Shown here: one piece after another, positions 1 through 6,289 of the stretch
How the letters are laid out: every line of letters starts with the position of its first letter
Numbering within the stretch: position 1 is the stretch's first letter
IMG/VR virus record: IMGVR_UViG_3300034374_006465
Span: 1-22,134 of that record
Length of the DNA: 22,134 nt
DNA from: a virus
Strand: one strand, 5' to 3'
The notes under the pieces: generated by a model
The model's input: the letters and a program-made list of their open reading frames with translations, nothing else
Told to the model about the DNA's origin: nothing
Databases searched by the model: none
Made by a program: the position numbers and the translations under genes

Positions 1-138
1 CGCGCAGCACTCTGGAATATCAATACCATAAAGATATATGCGCTGGTTGCAGCGCCAAGTATCAAAGCCAAGATCAATATCAACATCTAATGTATCTCCA
101 AAAACAACACGAACGATCTTACAGTCGTATTCGTACAT
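1..138 (-). CDS. Staphylococcal nuclease-like (thermonuclease) protein, N-terminal part
   Basis: The reading frame starts with ATG at 138 and runs off the left edge, giving 46 residues. The visible part begins MYEYDCKIVRVV, then FGDTLDVDIDLGF, and ends near RIYLYGIDIPE. This is the N-terminal beta-barrel of the SNase (OB-fold) nuclease family, in which the GDT and the Asp of YGID/PE belong to the calcium and active-site region. Two oddities: the usual DGDT is FGDT here, and PE is followed by CC rather than the common SRT. The catalytic Arg and Glu that lie further on cannot be checked because the gene is cut. The start overlaps the stop of the upstream gene (TAATG), so translation is probably coupled. 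Expected role is calcium-dependent cleavage of DNA or RNA, for example degradation of host nucleic acid. Family call fairly sure, activity unproven. Confidence 0.75.
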   Translation of the reverse strand, partial: MYEYDCKIVRVVFGDTLDVDIDLGFDTWRCNQRIYLYGIDIPECCA

Positions 139-356
139 TAAAAAATTCTCCAAAGCATGTAAGTGCCATCTCTTTGCTTGCGCATTGTAGCTAGCATATT
201 GTGGCGACTGAATAACATCTGTACTGCTTTGGCGTCGTTTAAGGTTTTTACAACAACAGATTGTCCCTTTTTCATCGTAAGCAAAGGGTCAAATTTAGAT
301 TCTGGTCCCGTCTTTCGCTCGGGGATAGGGACGTCGTTAAGTATTTTAAACTTCAT
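138..356 (-). CDS. Small conserved phage protein, unknown function
   Basis: This gene encodes 72 residues. The start is ATG at 356, preceded by GGGAG about 8 nt upstream. The layout (N-terminal NDVPIPERK, a central segment KFDPLLTMKKGQSVVV, then a basic helix and a final MLWRIF) resembles a widespread small phage protein with a 'KY.f..m..G.s' core followed by a short helix and an R-x-W type ending. I recognise the style but know of no function. It is 11 nt overlapped by the gene before it and shares TAATG with the nuclease after it, so it is part of a tightly coupled leftward operon. Confidence 0.7.
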   Translation of the reverse strand: MKFKILNDVPIPERKTGPESKFDPLLTMKKGQSVVVKTLNDAKAVQMLFSRHNMLATMRKQRDGTYMLWRIF

Positions 357-537
357 TTATTTTCTCCCTTTGCACGCGTTTAATTTTCCCCTCTACATCT
401 AAGTCTGTGTAAGCGTTGCGCGGGCACTGGGTTATTTTCCCGCCTTTGGCTAAATATTCTTCTATCTGCTTTGCTATCTCTTTGCGCTGTTCTTCTTTTT
501 GTTCTGGGGTTAAAACATTAATCCATGTCGTGGTCAC
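346..537 (-). CDS. Small phage protein with GGKITQCP motif
   Basis: This gene encodes 63 residues. The start is a GTG at 535-537 that overlaps the stop of the upstream hydrolase gene as TAGTG; AGG lies about 9 nt upstream and there is no in-frame ATG. The protein is an N-terminal amphipathic helix (residues about 9-30, many E, K and Q) followed by YLAKGGKITQCP. That helix plus 'GGK(I/V)..(C/I)P' pattern recurs in short phage and prophage proteins of unknown role. No catalytic motif is visible. It overlaps the next gene by 11 nt. Confidence 0.65.
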   Translation of the reverse strand: MTTTWINVLTPEQKEEQRKEIAKQIEEYLAKGGKITQCPRNAYTDLDVEGKIKRVQREKINEV

Positions 538-944
538 TAGTTAATACCTGTATAAAACACATGCCTGTGTATCTTGGTTGTAACTTCTCCAGTGTAAGCC
601 CATTCAGGAAACACCTTTATACTATGGTAATGGGTCGCGCCATCTGTAATATCAGGTACGAACCCACTCAAGTGCGCAATGTATAACGCGTTAAACCATG
701 CCTGTTTATTCTTCGGGTCGTCCGATTTACCGTCACAATAAAAACTAAACTGGCACTTGTTTCTTATGGGCACACCATTCCAGTAGTACCCTTGCTTAAC
801 CACGTCACACGCATTATCTGGGTAACGTGGGTCTTCAATTCTGTTTTTGATTACATGGGCTACCGCAATTTGTCCTGCTGTCGGCTCGCCCCTTGCTTCA
901 AAGTACACCGCCATAGCGACGCACATAAGAGCAGGGGTAATCAT
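537..944 (-). CDS. SleB-like cell wall hydrolase (Hydrolase_2)
   Basis: A 135-aa protein that covers essentially the whole Hydrolase_2/SleB fold. The motif AVYFEARGE near residues 12-20 carries the catalytic Glu (about E16), followed by QIAVAHVIKNRI, CQFSFYCDG and DGATHYHS, all typical of this family of lytic transglycosylase-like enzymes that cut peptidoglycan. I chose the ATG at 944 because it forms an ATGA overlap with the upstream stop and has AAAGG upstream; a longer in-frame GTG at 971 would add nine residues and overlap the upstream gene by 31 nt. No clear signal peptide is present, although the start is mildly hydrophobic (ITPALMCVAMAV). It lies away from the head genes and has no obvious holin beside it. 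Likely the phage endolysin or a virion-associated hydrolase. Family assignment is strong. Confidence 0.88.
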   Translation of the reverse strand: MITPALMCVAMAVYFEARGEPTAGQIAVAHVIKNRIEDPRYPDNACDVVKQGYYWNGVPIRNKCQFSFYCDGKSDDPKNKQAWFNALYIAHLSGFVPDITDGATHYHSIKVFPEWAYTGEVTTKIHRHVFYTGIN

Positions 945-1144
945 CTGAAAAACCTTTTGGTTTTTAAACACCGTATAGTTTTTGCTGCTCGTACACGGGT
1001 TTCATGGTCGAAAGAATCCCATCTCGCCTCTAGCAATGCGATACTAAACGCCCGCTTAGTTACATCGAATATCTTTGCTACTTTTTCTACGTCATCCGGT
1101 TTAACATAATGCTGCTTAGCTATTTGCTGTAGATTAACAAACAT
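941..1144 (-). CDS. Hypothetical helical phage protein
   Basis: This gene encodes 67 residues, with ATG at 1144 and a strong ribosome site (GAGGAGG about 8 nt upstream). It is predicted to be mostly helical and basic, with DDVEKVAKIFDVTKRAF as a possible helix-turn-helix-like stretch, but I cannot assign a family. It ends in an ATGA overlap with the hydrolase gene, suggesting coupled translation. A small DNA-binding or lysis-associated role is possible but unsupported. Confidence 0.65.
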   Translation of the reverse strand: MFVNLQQIAKQHYVKPDDVEKVAKIFDVTKRAFSIALLEARWDSFDHETRVRAAKTIRCLKTKRFFR

Positions 1145-1147
1145 AAT

Positions 1148-1318
1148 CTATTCCTCCTCTTCGTCCCTATGGCAGGCTCTGTCATGAGAACAAATTAAAC
1201 AGTTATCAAAAGCGTCGTAATAAGGTCTACGACATATCTTCGAAGGCGAAGCTTTGTTGCACTCGCATTTCTCTGGCATGGATAAACTACCCTCAAGTGT
1301 TTCAGTGGAGTAAGACAT
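1148..1318 (-). CDS. Cysteine-rich microprotein, putative zinc binder
   Basis: A 56-residue frame starting with ATG at 1318 (GAGG about 6 nt upstream) and overlapping the end of the acetyltransferase gene by 17 nt. A second in-frame ATG at 1279 would give 43 residues. It contains six cysteines arranged as CxC, a single C, CxxC and a final C with nearby His (KCECNKASPSKIC, then CLICSHDRACH), and ends in an acidic run of Glu. The spacing looks like a small zinc-binding knuckle. It ends 3 nt before the next gene's start. No family recognised. Its reality is supported by position, ribosome site and the absence of any other gene in this gap. Confidence 0.6.
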   Translation of the reverse strand: MSYSTETLEGSLSMPEKCECNKASPSKICRRPYYDAFDNCLICSHDRACHRDEEEE

Positions 1319-1817
1319 CTTCTACCTCATATTCATAGTTAACACATTTAGTGTTGGTGGAAAATATTGCTGCTCCGTTACGCATGTGAAACCGCAATGC
1401 TGTATCCGTATGGGGCGACATAGTTATTACTGCGTCTATCTCTGGGTGCATTATAGGTGCCGCTTCTAATAGGTTGTTGATTAATTTCTTTCCGTGTCCT
1501 TTCTGGTATGACCATATTGAGTAGGGGCACAATACCGTACCAAGTGCCCCATGTAGTTCTTCACGTTCTTTAAGCTCTTCTTCAATCTGTTCGAGATTAC
1601 CCATAGCAATAAGTTTTAACTGGTACTCATCTTGCGGCACAAACTTACAGATGATTGTGCAAACAACTGCGGCTATCTCCCCCGTCTCGTCGTTTACTTC
1701 TGCGTACACATGGAACGGGTCTTCAAACCGCACACTGTTGTCCTCAAATAACTTCGCTCGCACAGGGTCGTCGTCAATCAAATACAGATGGTCTGCGGCG
1801 TTACACTTTATCAGCAT
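1302..1817 (-). CDS. GNAT-family N-acetyltransferase
   Basis: A 171-aa protein with the acetyl-CoA binding motif A signature QKGHGKKL at about residues 105-112 (the Q/R-x-x-G-x-G loop), followed by a helix LINNLLEAAP and then MSPHTDTALRFHMRNGA, the usual end of a GNAT domain where the polypeptide closes over the substrate. The length fits a single GNAT domain. The start ATG at 1817 follows CAGGAG with 7 nt spacing. It would transfer an acetyl group from acetyl-CoA to an amine; the target, whether a host protein, small molecule or phage protein, is not visible. It overlaps small genes on both sides, so it belongs to the leftward operon. Conserved residues beyond motif A are weak, so family is likely but activity is inferred. 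Confidence 0.75.
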   Translation of the reverse strand: MLIKCNAADHLYLIDDDPVRAKLFEDNSVRFEDPFHVYAEVNDETGEIAAVVCTIICKFVPQDEYQLKLIAMGNLEQIEEELKEREELHGALGTVLCPYSIWSYQKGHGKKLINNLLEAAPIMHPEIDAVITMSPHTDTALRFHMRNGAAIFSTNTKCVNYEYEVEDVLLH

Positions 1818-1929
1818 CTTCGAACTCCTGAAGTATGGCTTCTAGCTTTTCCACCGCTTCGCTTGCACGTTGTAGCATAGCCATAATCTCTTCGGCGTCA
1901 GTACCATCTACTTCTATTGTTATTTTCAT
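1801..1929 (-). CDS. Very small acidic helical protein
   Basis: A 42-residue frame, beginning MKITIEVDGTDAEEIM and continuing as one acidic helix ending in EDADKV. The ATG at 1929 forms an ATGA overlap with the DUF3310 gene's stop, and its own end overlaps the acetyltransferase start by 17 nt. The ribosome site is weak, so translation probably depends on coupling. The beta-strand plus helix pattern (ITIEVDG...) is common among phage microproteins, but I recognise no function. Confidence 0.6.
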   Translation of the reverse strand: MKITIEVDGTDAEEIMAMLQRASEAVEKLEAILQEFEDADKV

Positions 1930-2183
1930 TTGACGTTATGTATCTCGATTAGCAGGTCGATGCAATGTTTAGCTTTCTCTAAGTCCGCTAAGGGTTGCCC
2001 TTTCAACTTCCATCTAGTTATATACTTTACTACGTTACCTTCTAGTAGTGACAAGCCGTTCTTCTCTGCATACTCAGCAGGTTGGATAGTCATGTTCTTA
2101 TAATGCGTCCCGCCCGTTTGTTTCTGTAGGGCTGTCTCCTTCGGCAGTGGGTCGGTCGGCTTCGCCATTTGTGCGTATATCAT
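1926..2183 (-). CDS. DUF3310 domain protein (SaV-like)
   Basis: An 85-aa product. The core QTGGTHYKNMTIQPAEY, then EGNVVKYITRW and DLEKAKHCIDLLIE, matches the DUF3310 family that is very common in phages and sometimes annotated as a nucleotide kinase without biochemical proof. The domain starts at about residue 20 and fills the rest. I chose the ATG at 2183 because AAGGAAG sits 6 nt upstream; the frame is open further but would overlap the neighbour even more. It overlaps the preceding gene out of frame by 86 nt, unusually long for this operon. It ends in an ATGA junction. Family assignment is firm, function unknown. Confidence 0.85.
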   Translation of the reverse strand: MIYAQMAKPTDPLPKETALQKQTGGTHYKNMTIQPAEYAEKNGLSLLEGNVVKYITRWKLKGQPLADLEKAKHCIDLLIEIHNVK

Positions 2184-2289
2184 TCTCTTCTTCCTTCTGT
2201 TTTGGTTTCTCAAAGATTTTTGCCCAGTTCTCCCCGAAGTCTTTAGCAGGGATAAGCAGGGGTCTACGTCTGCTACCTTTACCACTCAT
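2098..2289 (-). CDS. Small basic phage protein (MSGKGSRRRP type)
   Basis: A 63-aa protein that begins MSGKGSRRRP, followed by FGENWAKIFEKPKQKEEEN. This 'GKGS(R/K)RRP ... NWd.IFgk' pattern recurs in very many phage genomes with no established role. Start is ATG at 2289 with AGGG about 7 nt upstream, overlapping the previous gene by 11 nt. The C-terminal third (residues about 36-63, rich in E, T, N and G) is encoded in DNA that also encodes the N-terminus of the DUF3310 protein in another frame, so this tail is probably not under its own structural constraint. Confidence 0.72.
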   Translation of the reverse strand: MSGKGSRRRPLLIPAKDFGENWAKIFEKPKQKEEENDIRTNGEADRPTAEGDSPTETNGRDAL

Positions 2290-2563
2290 GTGTTTCCCTT
2301 TTAGTTTCGTACTTGCCGATAATATCCCCCGCATCTAACCAAATGCTCAGGGCTTTTAATAGGTTTTCTTTTCTGGTTCTTAGCTTTTTTACTTTTTCTT
2401 TGCGTTCTGCTTTTATCCTAATAGAGTTCTTTCGCCACGAGGATATTGTCTTGTGGGACAAAAAGAATTTTAACCGTTGCATAACCGTGGGGCGCTTCAA
2501 CGTTTCGGCAAGGTCTAACTCAATCTTTTCTATAGTTTTTAATACCTCTGCCCTAGTAGTCAT
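2279..2563 (-). CDS. Hypothetical basic coiled-coil protein
   Basis: A 94-residue product beginning MTTRAEVLKTIEKIELDLAE. It is strongly basic and helical, with a long stretch of R, K and E heptads (WRKNSIRIKAERKEKVKKL) ending in a short non-helical tail. The start at 2563 follows GGGAAA and overlaps the end of the regulator gene by 11 nt; the frame is open further upstream but that part lies inside the regulator. Could bind nucleic acid or act as a small structural partner. No family recognised. Confidence 0.6.
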   Translation of the reverse strand: MTTRAEVLKTIEKIELDLAETLKRPTVMQRLKFFLSHKTISSWRKNSIRIKAERKEKVKKLRTRKENLLKALSIWLDAGDIIGKYETKRETHEW

Positions 2564-3275
2564 TTGCTTTTCCCAATTTAAGTTCTTGTATTGTCTGGTG
2601 TAGTATCTCCAACCCTTGGAGGAGTCGTTCGTTCTCTTCTGCCTGACGTTTAAGTTTCTCTTTAGTACGCTCTGAAAGTGCGGCAAAATGTGAAGGTTTC
2701 ATAAAAGGCTCAAATAAATCTCTGTTGAAAGGCGCTCCTAGTTTTCTAAGCGCTTTCTTTTGTATCTGTCCAACTCTGTTACGCGAAACTCCAAGTAATT
2801 CTCCTATTGCCTCTAATGAGCGAGGTTCTTCATCTCTTAACCCAAAACTCAAAGCTATTACTTTTTGTTCCCTATCGTTCAAAAGCTTAGACACGAGGTA
2901 GTCCACACCTTGCGTAACTTCTTGTTCTATAAGAACTACGGAGGGATCATCTGTCTCTAACATCCTCGAAGGTAATAGTTCGTGCTTGTTCTTTTCCGTA
3001 ACTACAATGTTTTTGTCTAGCGCGTTTTCTAAATGCTCTGCTGGAAATAGGTCTTCAATGTCGCAATAAAAGAAGTCGCATAGTTTCTTAGCTAATTCCT
3101 TTAGCTCCCCCTTCTTTGTATATGGGGGGTTAGTTAGGTTTAAATAATATCCTACGGCAGAGGGGTTTGAACCTATAGCCCTAGCTAACTGCGCAGCATT
3201 TTCAATCCCGTATTCCTTCATCTTAGTAAACAGGTAGTTATTTTTTATTTTTATTTCTAGCCTATAATCTTTCAT
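2553..3275 (-). CDS. XRE-type HTH fused to sigma-70 region 4: phage transcription regulator
   Basis: A 240-aa protein with two DNA-binding modules. Residues about 14-78 look like an XRE/Cro-CI helix-turn-helix (NYLFTKMKEYGIENAAQLARAIG, then SAVGYYLN, then LAKKLCDFFYCDIEDLF, the usual ending of such repressor domains). Residues about 127-180 match sigma-70 region 4 closely (LLNDREQKVIALSFGL, then SLEAIGELLGVSRNRVGQIQ and KKALRKL), the part of a sigma factor that reads the -35 element and contacts RNA polymerase. Region 2 and 3 are absent, so it cannot melt a -10 by itself. The C-terminus (about 200-235) is a likely coiled coil. Start ATG at 3275 follows AAGGGGG. It may redirect host polymerase or act as a repressor/activator at phage operators. 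Domain calls strong, mechanism inferred. Confidence 0.85.
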   Translation of the reverse strand: MKDYRLEIKIKNNYLFTKMKEYGIENAAQLARAIGSNPSAVGYYLNLTNPPYTKKGELKELAKKLCDFFYCDIEDLFPAEHLENALDKNIVVTEKNKHELLPSRMLETDDPSVVLIEQEVTQGVDYLVSKLLNDREQKVIALSFGLRDEEPRSLEAIGELLGVSRNRVGQIQKKALRKLGAPFNRDLFEPFMKPSHFAALSERTKEKLKRQAEENERLLQGLEILHQTIQELKLGKANDY

Positions 3276-3285
3276 AGTATCCCCC

Positions 3286-3477
3286 TTAAAAGTCTGGTTG
3301 TATATATTCGTCGATCATTGCGCACCATTGTCTGTAAGTGCATCTACTTAAGCAGTCGATGAGTATCTCGCCCTCGCCTTCTGTGAAGTAGAAATACCCA
3401 TCTCCTTTAGCAAGCAACGTATCCGTGCTTGAGTTCTTTGCCTGTATGTAGGCGTTTAAAGAATCAATAGTCGTCAT
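3286..3477 (-). CDS. Small conserved phage protein (KGDGYFYF type)
   Basis: A 63-aa product starting at ATG 3477. After a short helix (SLNAYIQAKNS) it has LLAKGDGYFYFTEGEGEIL, an aromatic beta-hairpin pattern that recurs in short phage proteins, then SRCTYRQWCAMIDEYI, an amphipathic helix. No function is known to me. It overlaps the preceding small gene by 14 nt and ends 10 nt before the XRE-sigma4 regulator, so the two are probably co-transcribed. Confidence 0.68.
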   Translation of the reverse strand: MTTIDSLNAYIQAKNSSTDTLLAKGDGYFYFTEGEGEILIDCLSRCTYRQWCAMIDEYIQPDF

Positions 3478-3607
3478 CTATCGAGTCTTCTTGGTCTGCT
3501 AGGTACTCTTGACGCGCTCGCTCTCTGTCGTACGGGTCTTCGTAATCTTCTTCTAGCGTAGTTAGGTACCTATCTAAGTCCACGATCACTGGGTCTTTAT
3601 CATTCAT
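3464..3607 (-). CDS. Very small acidic protein
   Basis: A 47-residue frame starting with ATG at 3607, with a good ribosome site (AAGGAG about 7 nt upstream), and ending in TGA at 3464-3466. It is highly acidic (DPVIVDLDRYL, then LEEDYEDPYD, ending EDSIDDDY) and mostly helical. It overlaps the next gene by 14 nt. A DNA-mimic or anti-enzyme role would fit the charge but nothing in the sequence proves it. Confidence 0.6.
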   Translation of the reverse strand: MNDKDPVIVDLDRYLTTLEEDYEDPYDRERARQEYLADQEDSIDDDY

Positions 3608-3773
3608 AATTATCTCCTTAGTAGAAGCCCGTAGCGTGGGCTAGCCGGTGTACACACAAGCTGGAGGACCTTCCTTCCGTGCGAAAAGAGGGCTAATATG
3701 CTTGTTATACACTGCGGGTGTTTTCTGGCTATGAACAAACCTACCCACCGCCCGCTGGGGTAACAACACTCCA
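3608..3773 (-). other. Intergenic gap between DNA polymerase and the next gene
   Basis: This 166-bp gap holds no convincing gene. The minus strand has a small inverted repeat (AGCCC at one arm, GGGCT at the other, plus-strand positions about 3626-3642) shortly before the ribosome site of the 47-aa gene, and a TACCC/GGGTA pair about 20 nt after the polymerase stop. Neither is followed by a T-run, so I do not call a terminator. No promoter with good -35 and -10 spacing is evident. Confidence 0.4.
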
Positions 3774-5612
3774 CTAACATTCTCCGTATGAAGCTCCGAA
3801 CCCGCCTTCACAGTCCAAGGGTAAGCCCTCTGCCCATTCTGGCGTCTGCTTCATGCAGTGGTATATATAGTCCATAGCTTCTTCAGCTTCTTGTTCGGGG
3901 GCTATACAGCCTACCGCATCGTGCACGGTCATGACCACCTTGAGTTTCTTGTTTATCAACAACAAGTGATGCCCGATTATGAGTCTAGCAAGGGCTTGGC
4001 ATAGGTTCTCCACCACCTTCCCACCATAGATACGGTTGGGTATAACTGCCCTACCCCTCTTGGTATCGTAGACTAGCTCCTTCCTACCAGTCTCCTCGTC
4101 TACACGTTGGCGCAGGTTGGGGTACTGTATATATAGACCGTTGGGCAGTCTTATACCCCGTTTGCCTTCCACCTTGAGCAAGCTCCCTCTACCTAGTGTT
4201 ACGGTTTGATCTCTTACCATAGCGGTAAGTGCGTCGTTGCAGGTTTGCCACAACCGTGTGATAGCAGGGTTAGCCCCTCTGTATATGCGTATAATCCTTT
4301 CACACTCATCTTGGGCAAGCTCTACCCCCATAGACTTCAGTTGGGCTTGGAACTTCGCAGCTCCCATGCCATAGCCACACCCCAAGATCGTCGTCTTACC
4401 TATGAACCGCTCGTCCTTATTGATCTCGTCCTCTGGCTTACCGTATATAGAGGAAGCCATAACCTTGTACACATCCTCACCTCGGGCAAACGTACCCACC
4501 AGATTATCTTGTTCTGCGAGCCATGCCAAGGTTCTTGCTTCAATTTGTGAGGAGTCACAATCTAAAAACACATAGCCGTGTGGGGCTAGCATAGCGTTCT
4601 TGAGTATCGAGCCTCGGGGTAGGTTCTGCATGTTTATCTTGTCGTCGCCTCCCCACCTGCCTGTGTGAGCAGCGTAGTAACGTAAAGGTATCGGGAGCGT
4701 GCCTCGATTACCGATGTTGATAAACCGTTCTGTCCGAGTTTCCTCAATTGTGGATTTTACCCCTAAACGTGCACTAACAAGTATCTGAACTATGGGGTTT
4801 TCGTGCTCTTTAAGTGCTTGGAACGCCTCGTCTGTCTTTGCAAAGGCTAGCGTCTCCTTACCTGTGGTAAGACTGACCTTAGTGGGGGGAACCACACCTT
4901 GCTCTTTGAGTAGCTCGGCAAACTGCGGGTTACTCATTATCTGTTCGCGTGTTACCTCAGCCTTACCTAACCACTCTGCCTTCTTCTCCTTGAGTTCTTC
5001 TAGATGACTCTCTAATAAGAAGGAGCCTACTTCTAGCACTGGCTCAGTAAACATTCTTAGGGTCAGGTCAATAAGCTTGAGTTCCTCTACGGGAAACCCT
5101 TCAGCCATCAGGCACTTAAACAACTTATAAGTAATAGCCGTATCGTTCTTACAGTACCCTGCGTACGCATCTAGCTCTTCTTCTGTAAAATCCACACGGC
5201 GTTTGCCCAAAGCATTGAGAACCTCTGTGCCTTTCTTACCGATGCCGTAATACTCAGTGAGTGCCTTTAGGCTACCGCCTACTTGAGTGCCATGTATTGC
5301 CCGAGCCATCGACAGCGTGTCCGCAATCCGAGCAGGCTTTATGTCAAAACGCCAACTCAGAATAGCCATATCAAACATAGCATTGTGCGCAACAGTTAAA
5401 GAGTTTTCCCAATCAAACTGCTCTAAAAATTCCCGCGTTTCTTTTTCGTTTCCTGAGAACCATGTGCTAGAACTACTACTACTATCATCAATCTGAACGG
5501 AAACTCCGATGACTTCGAACTGTTCGTCCCGTATGTACTCTTCAGTCGTGAGTTTAGACAGGCTGTAAGCTCGGTCGTAGTAGGTCTCAAAGTCCAGAGT
5601 TATTACTTTCAT
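3774..5612 (-). CDS. polA: Family A DNA polymerase with 3'-5' exonuclease
   Basis: A 612-aa replicative phage polymerase without a 5' nuclease domain. The proofreading exonuclease is intact: DFET at residues 7-10, HNAMFD at about 76-81, and YCKND with its Asp at 157. The polymerase has motif A FLDCDSSQIEAR (catalytic Asp about 353), motif B RFIGKTTILGCGYG (Lys about 406), and motif C MTVHDAVGC (Asp about 565). In motif B the residue aligned with E. coli Phe762 is Leu (about 410). In motif C the usual HDE reads HDA. An unusual run of Ser (DDSSSSSSTW, about 43-52) lies in the exonuclease domain. The ATG at 5612 is chosen because it forms TAATG with the upstream stop; a GTG nine bases earlier is less likely. 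It lies downstream of VRR-NUC and zinc-ribbon genes, a replication block. Confidence 0.95.
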   Translation of the reverse strand: MKVITLDFETYYDRAYSLSKLTTEEYIRDEQFEVIGVSVQIDDSSSSSSTWFSGNEKETREFLEQFDWENSLTVAHNAMFDMAILSWRFDIKPARIADTLSMARAIHGTQVGGSLKALTEYYGIGKKGTEVLNALGKRRVDFTEEELDAYAGYCKNDTAITYKLFKCLMAEGFPVEELKLIDLTLRMFTEPVLEVGSFLLESHLEELKEKKAEWLGKAEVTREQIMSNPQFAELLKEQGVVPPTKVSLTTGKETLAFAKTDEAFQALKEHENPIVQILVSARLGVKSTIEETRTERFINIGNRGTLPIPLRYYAAHTGRWGGDDKINMQNLPRGSILKNAMLAPHGYVFLDCDSSQIEARTLAWLAEQDNLVGTFARGEDVYKVMASSIYGKPEDEINKDERFIGKTTILGCGYGMGAAKFQAQLKSMGVELAQDECERIIRIYRGANPAITRLWQTCNDALTAMVRDQTVTLGRGSLLKVEGKRGIRLPNGLYIQYPNLRQRVDEETGRKELVYDTKRGRAVIPNRIYGGKVVENLCQALARLIIGHHLLLINKKLKVVMTVHDAVGCIAPEQEAEEAMDYIYHCMKQTPEWAEGLPLDCEGGFGASYGEC

Positions 5613-5920
5613 TACAACCAACCCACGAGCGTAAGACCTTTGTGCTGGACTATTGAAAGTACGGGCAAGTCCTCACAAGTCTCACAACTAAATGTTATGG
5701 TTAACCCATCTCTTCTATCGCTTGGGTTGCCGTGCAATTCTGGTGTAACAAAACAACCGCCGTCCTTCATAGCAGATGTATACAGTCCCTTCTGCGCATC
5801 TTCTTCTCTGAACCAAGAGTCCACACGTTCTTGGTGTAAGTTCTCACCCCCACATGCGGGGCACTCTAATATACTGCCGTCTGCTACCATCATCGCGTCA
5901 TCAAATTTTAAGGGTTGCAT
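5612..5920 (-). CDS. Zinc-ribbon-like conserved protein
   Basis: A 102-aa protein with a treble-clef or ribbon-like pair of knuckles: CPACGGENLHQERVD at residues about 20-34 and CETCE at about 79-83. Between them are a D/E-rich loop and a segment NPSDRRDGLTITFSC that is characteristic of a small hypothetical family found in phages and bacteria. It probably folds around one zinc ion. The function is unknown; its place between a nuclease and the DNA polymerase suggests a nucleic-acid role. It overlaps the VRR-NUC gene by 20 nt and the polymerase by a TAATG. Confidence 0.72.
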   Translation of the reverse strand: MQPLKFDDAMMVADGSILECPACGGENLHQERVDSWFREEDAQKGLYTSAMKDGGCFVTPELHGNPSDRRDGLTITFSCETCEDLPVLSIVQHKGLTLVGWL

Positions 5921-6200
5921 TTATAAAATCCTCTATCTCGTTTATATTGTTTTCGTTTATAACAAAGGCAGTGCCTCCCGCTTTGCGGATAGCAGCTATC
6001 TCCATCTCTTGTAGCGCAGTGGTCTTACCTTTGCCTGCCTTGCACTCGACAGCGAGAAAGCTACCGTTAAAGCAACAAATAATATCTGGTACGCCGCTGC
6101 GTCCCATGCCAAACGTAGTGGGGAAAAAATAATAAATGCCATGAAACTTAAGAATCTTCACGACTTTATCTTTGACTTTCTTTTCTGGGGTATTTGCCAT
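5901..6200 (-). CDS. VRR-NUC domain nuclease
   Basis: A 99-aa single-domain protein of the PD-(D/E)xK superfamily. The key residues are Asp39 in SGVPDII, then Glu52 and Lys54 in AVECKAG, and a Gln in TALQEME; FGMGRSGVPD is the usual VRR-NUC lead-in. Single-domain phage VRR-NUC proteins are thought to cut branched DNA such as Holliday junctions or replication forks. A consensus promoter lies immediately upstream so that the predicted transcript start coincides with the ATG (leaderless or nearly so). It is the first gene of the leftward replication operon. Family assignment is strong. Confidence 0.88.
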   Translation of the reverse strand: MANTPEKKVKDKVVKILKFHGIYYFFPTTFGMGRSGVPDIICCFNGSFLAVECKAGKGKTTALQEMEIAAIRKAGGTAFVINENNINEIEDFINATLKI

Positions 6201-6206
6201 GGGGGT

Positions 6207-6235
6207 ATTATGGCGTAGAGGGTTTACAGTGTCAA
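6207..6235 (-). promoter_or_regulatory. Sigma-70 promoter for the replication block
   Basis: On the minus strand TTGACA (6230-6235) is followed after exactly 17 bp by CATAAT (6207-6212), one mismatch from full consensus. Transcription would start around 6199-6201 and run leftward, at or beside the ATG of the VRR-NUC gene. The terminator at 6252-6280 lies just upstream, so this promoter restarts transcription after the preceding unit is stopped. Confidence 0.85.
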
Positions 6236-6251
6236 TACTTTTTTCGGGGCG

Positions 6252-6280
6252 AAAAAAAGCCCCGCACGAGGCGAGGCTTT
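6252..6280 (-). terminator. Rho-independent terminator after the 6303-7121 gene
   Basis: Read on the minus strand, AAAGCCTCGC pairs with GCGGGGCTTT across a 5-nt loop (10 pairs, one G-T), and seven T follow. It lies 22 bp downstream of the stop of the MoxR-block gene and ends that leftward unit. A palindrome copy sits between the stop codon and this hairpin. Confidence 0.88.
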
Positions 6281-6289
6281 GGGGGGAAG

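Noticed and set aside
24-40. TACCATAAAGA in the nuclease gene, as in the promoter repeats at 14325 and 14353
   Set aside because: The match covers only 11 bases and lies inside codons for a conserved nuclease segment (IYLYGI), so coincidence is more likely than a third site.
3160-3180. tRNA-like GGTTTGAACC string
   Set aside because: It lies within the coding frame of the XRE-sigma4 regulator and has no cloverleaf around it.
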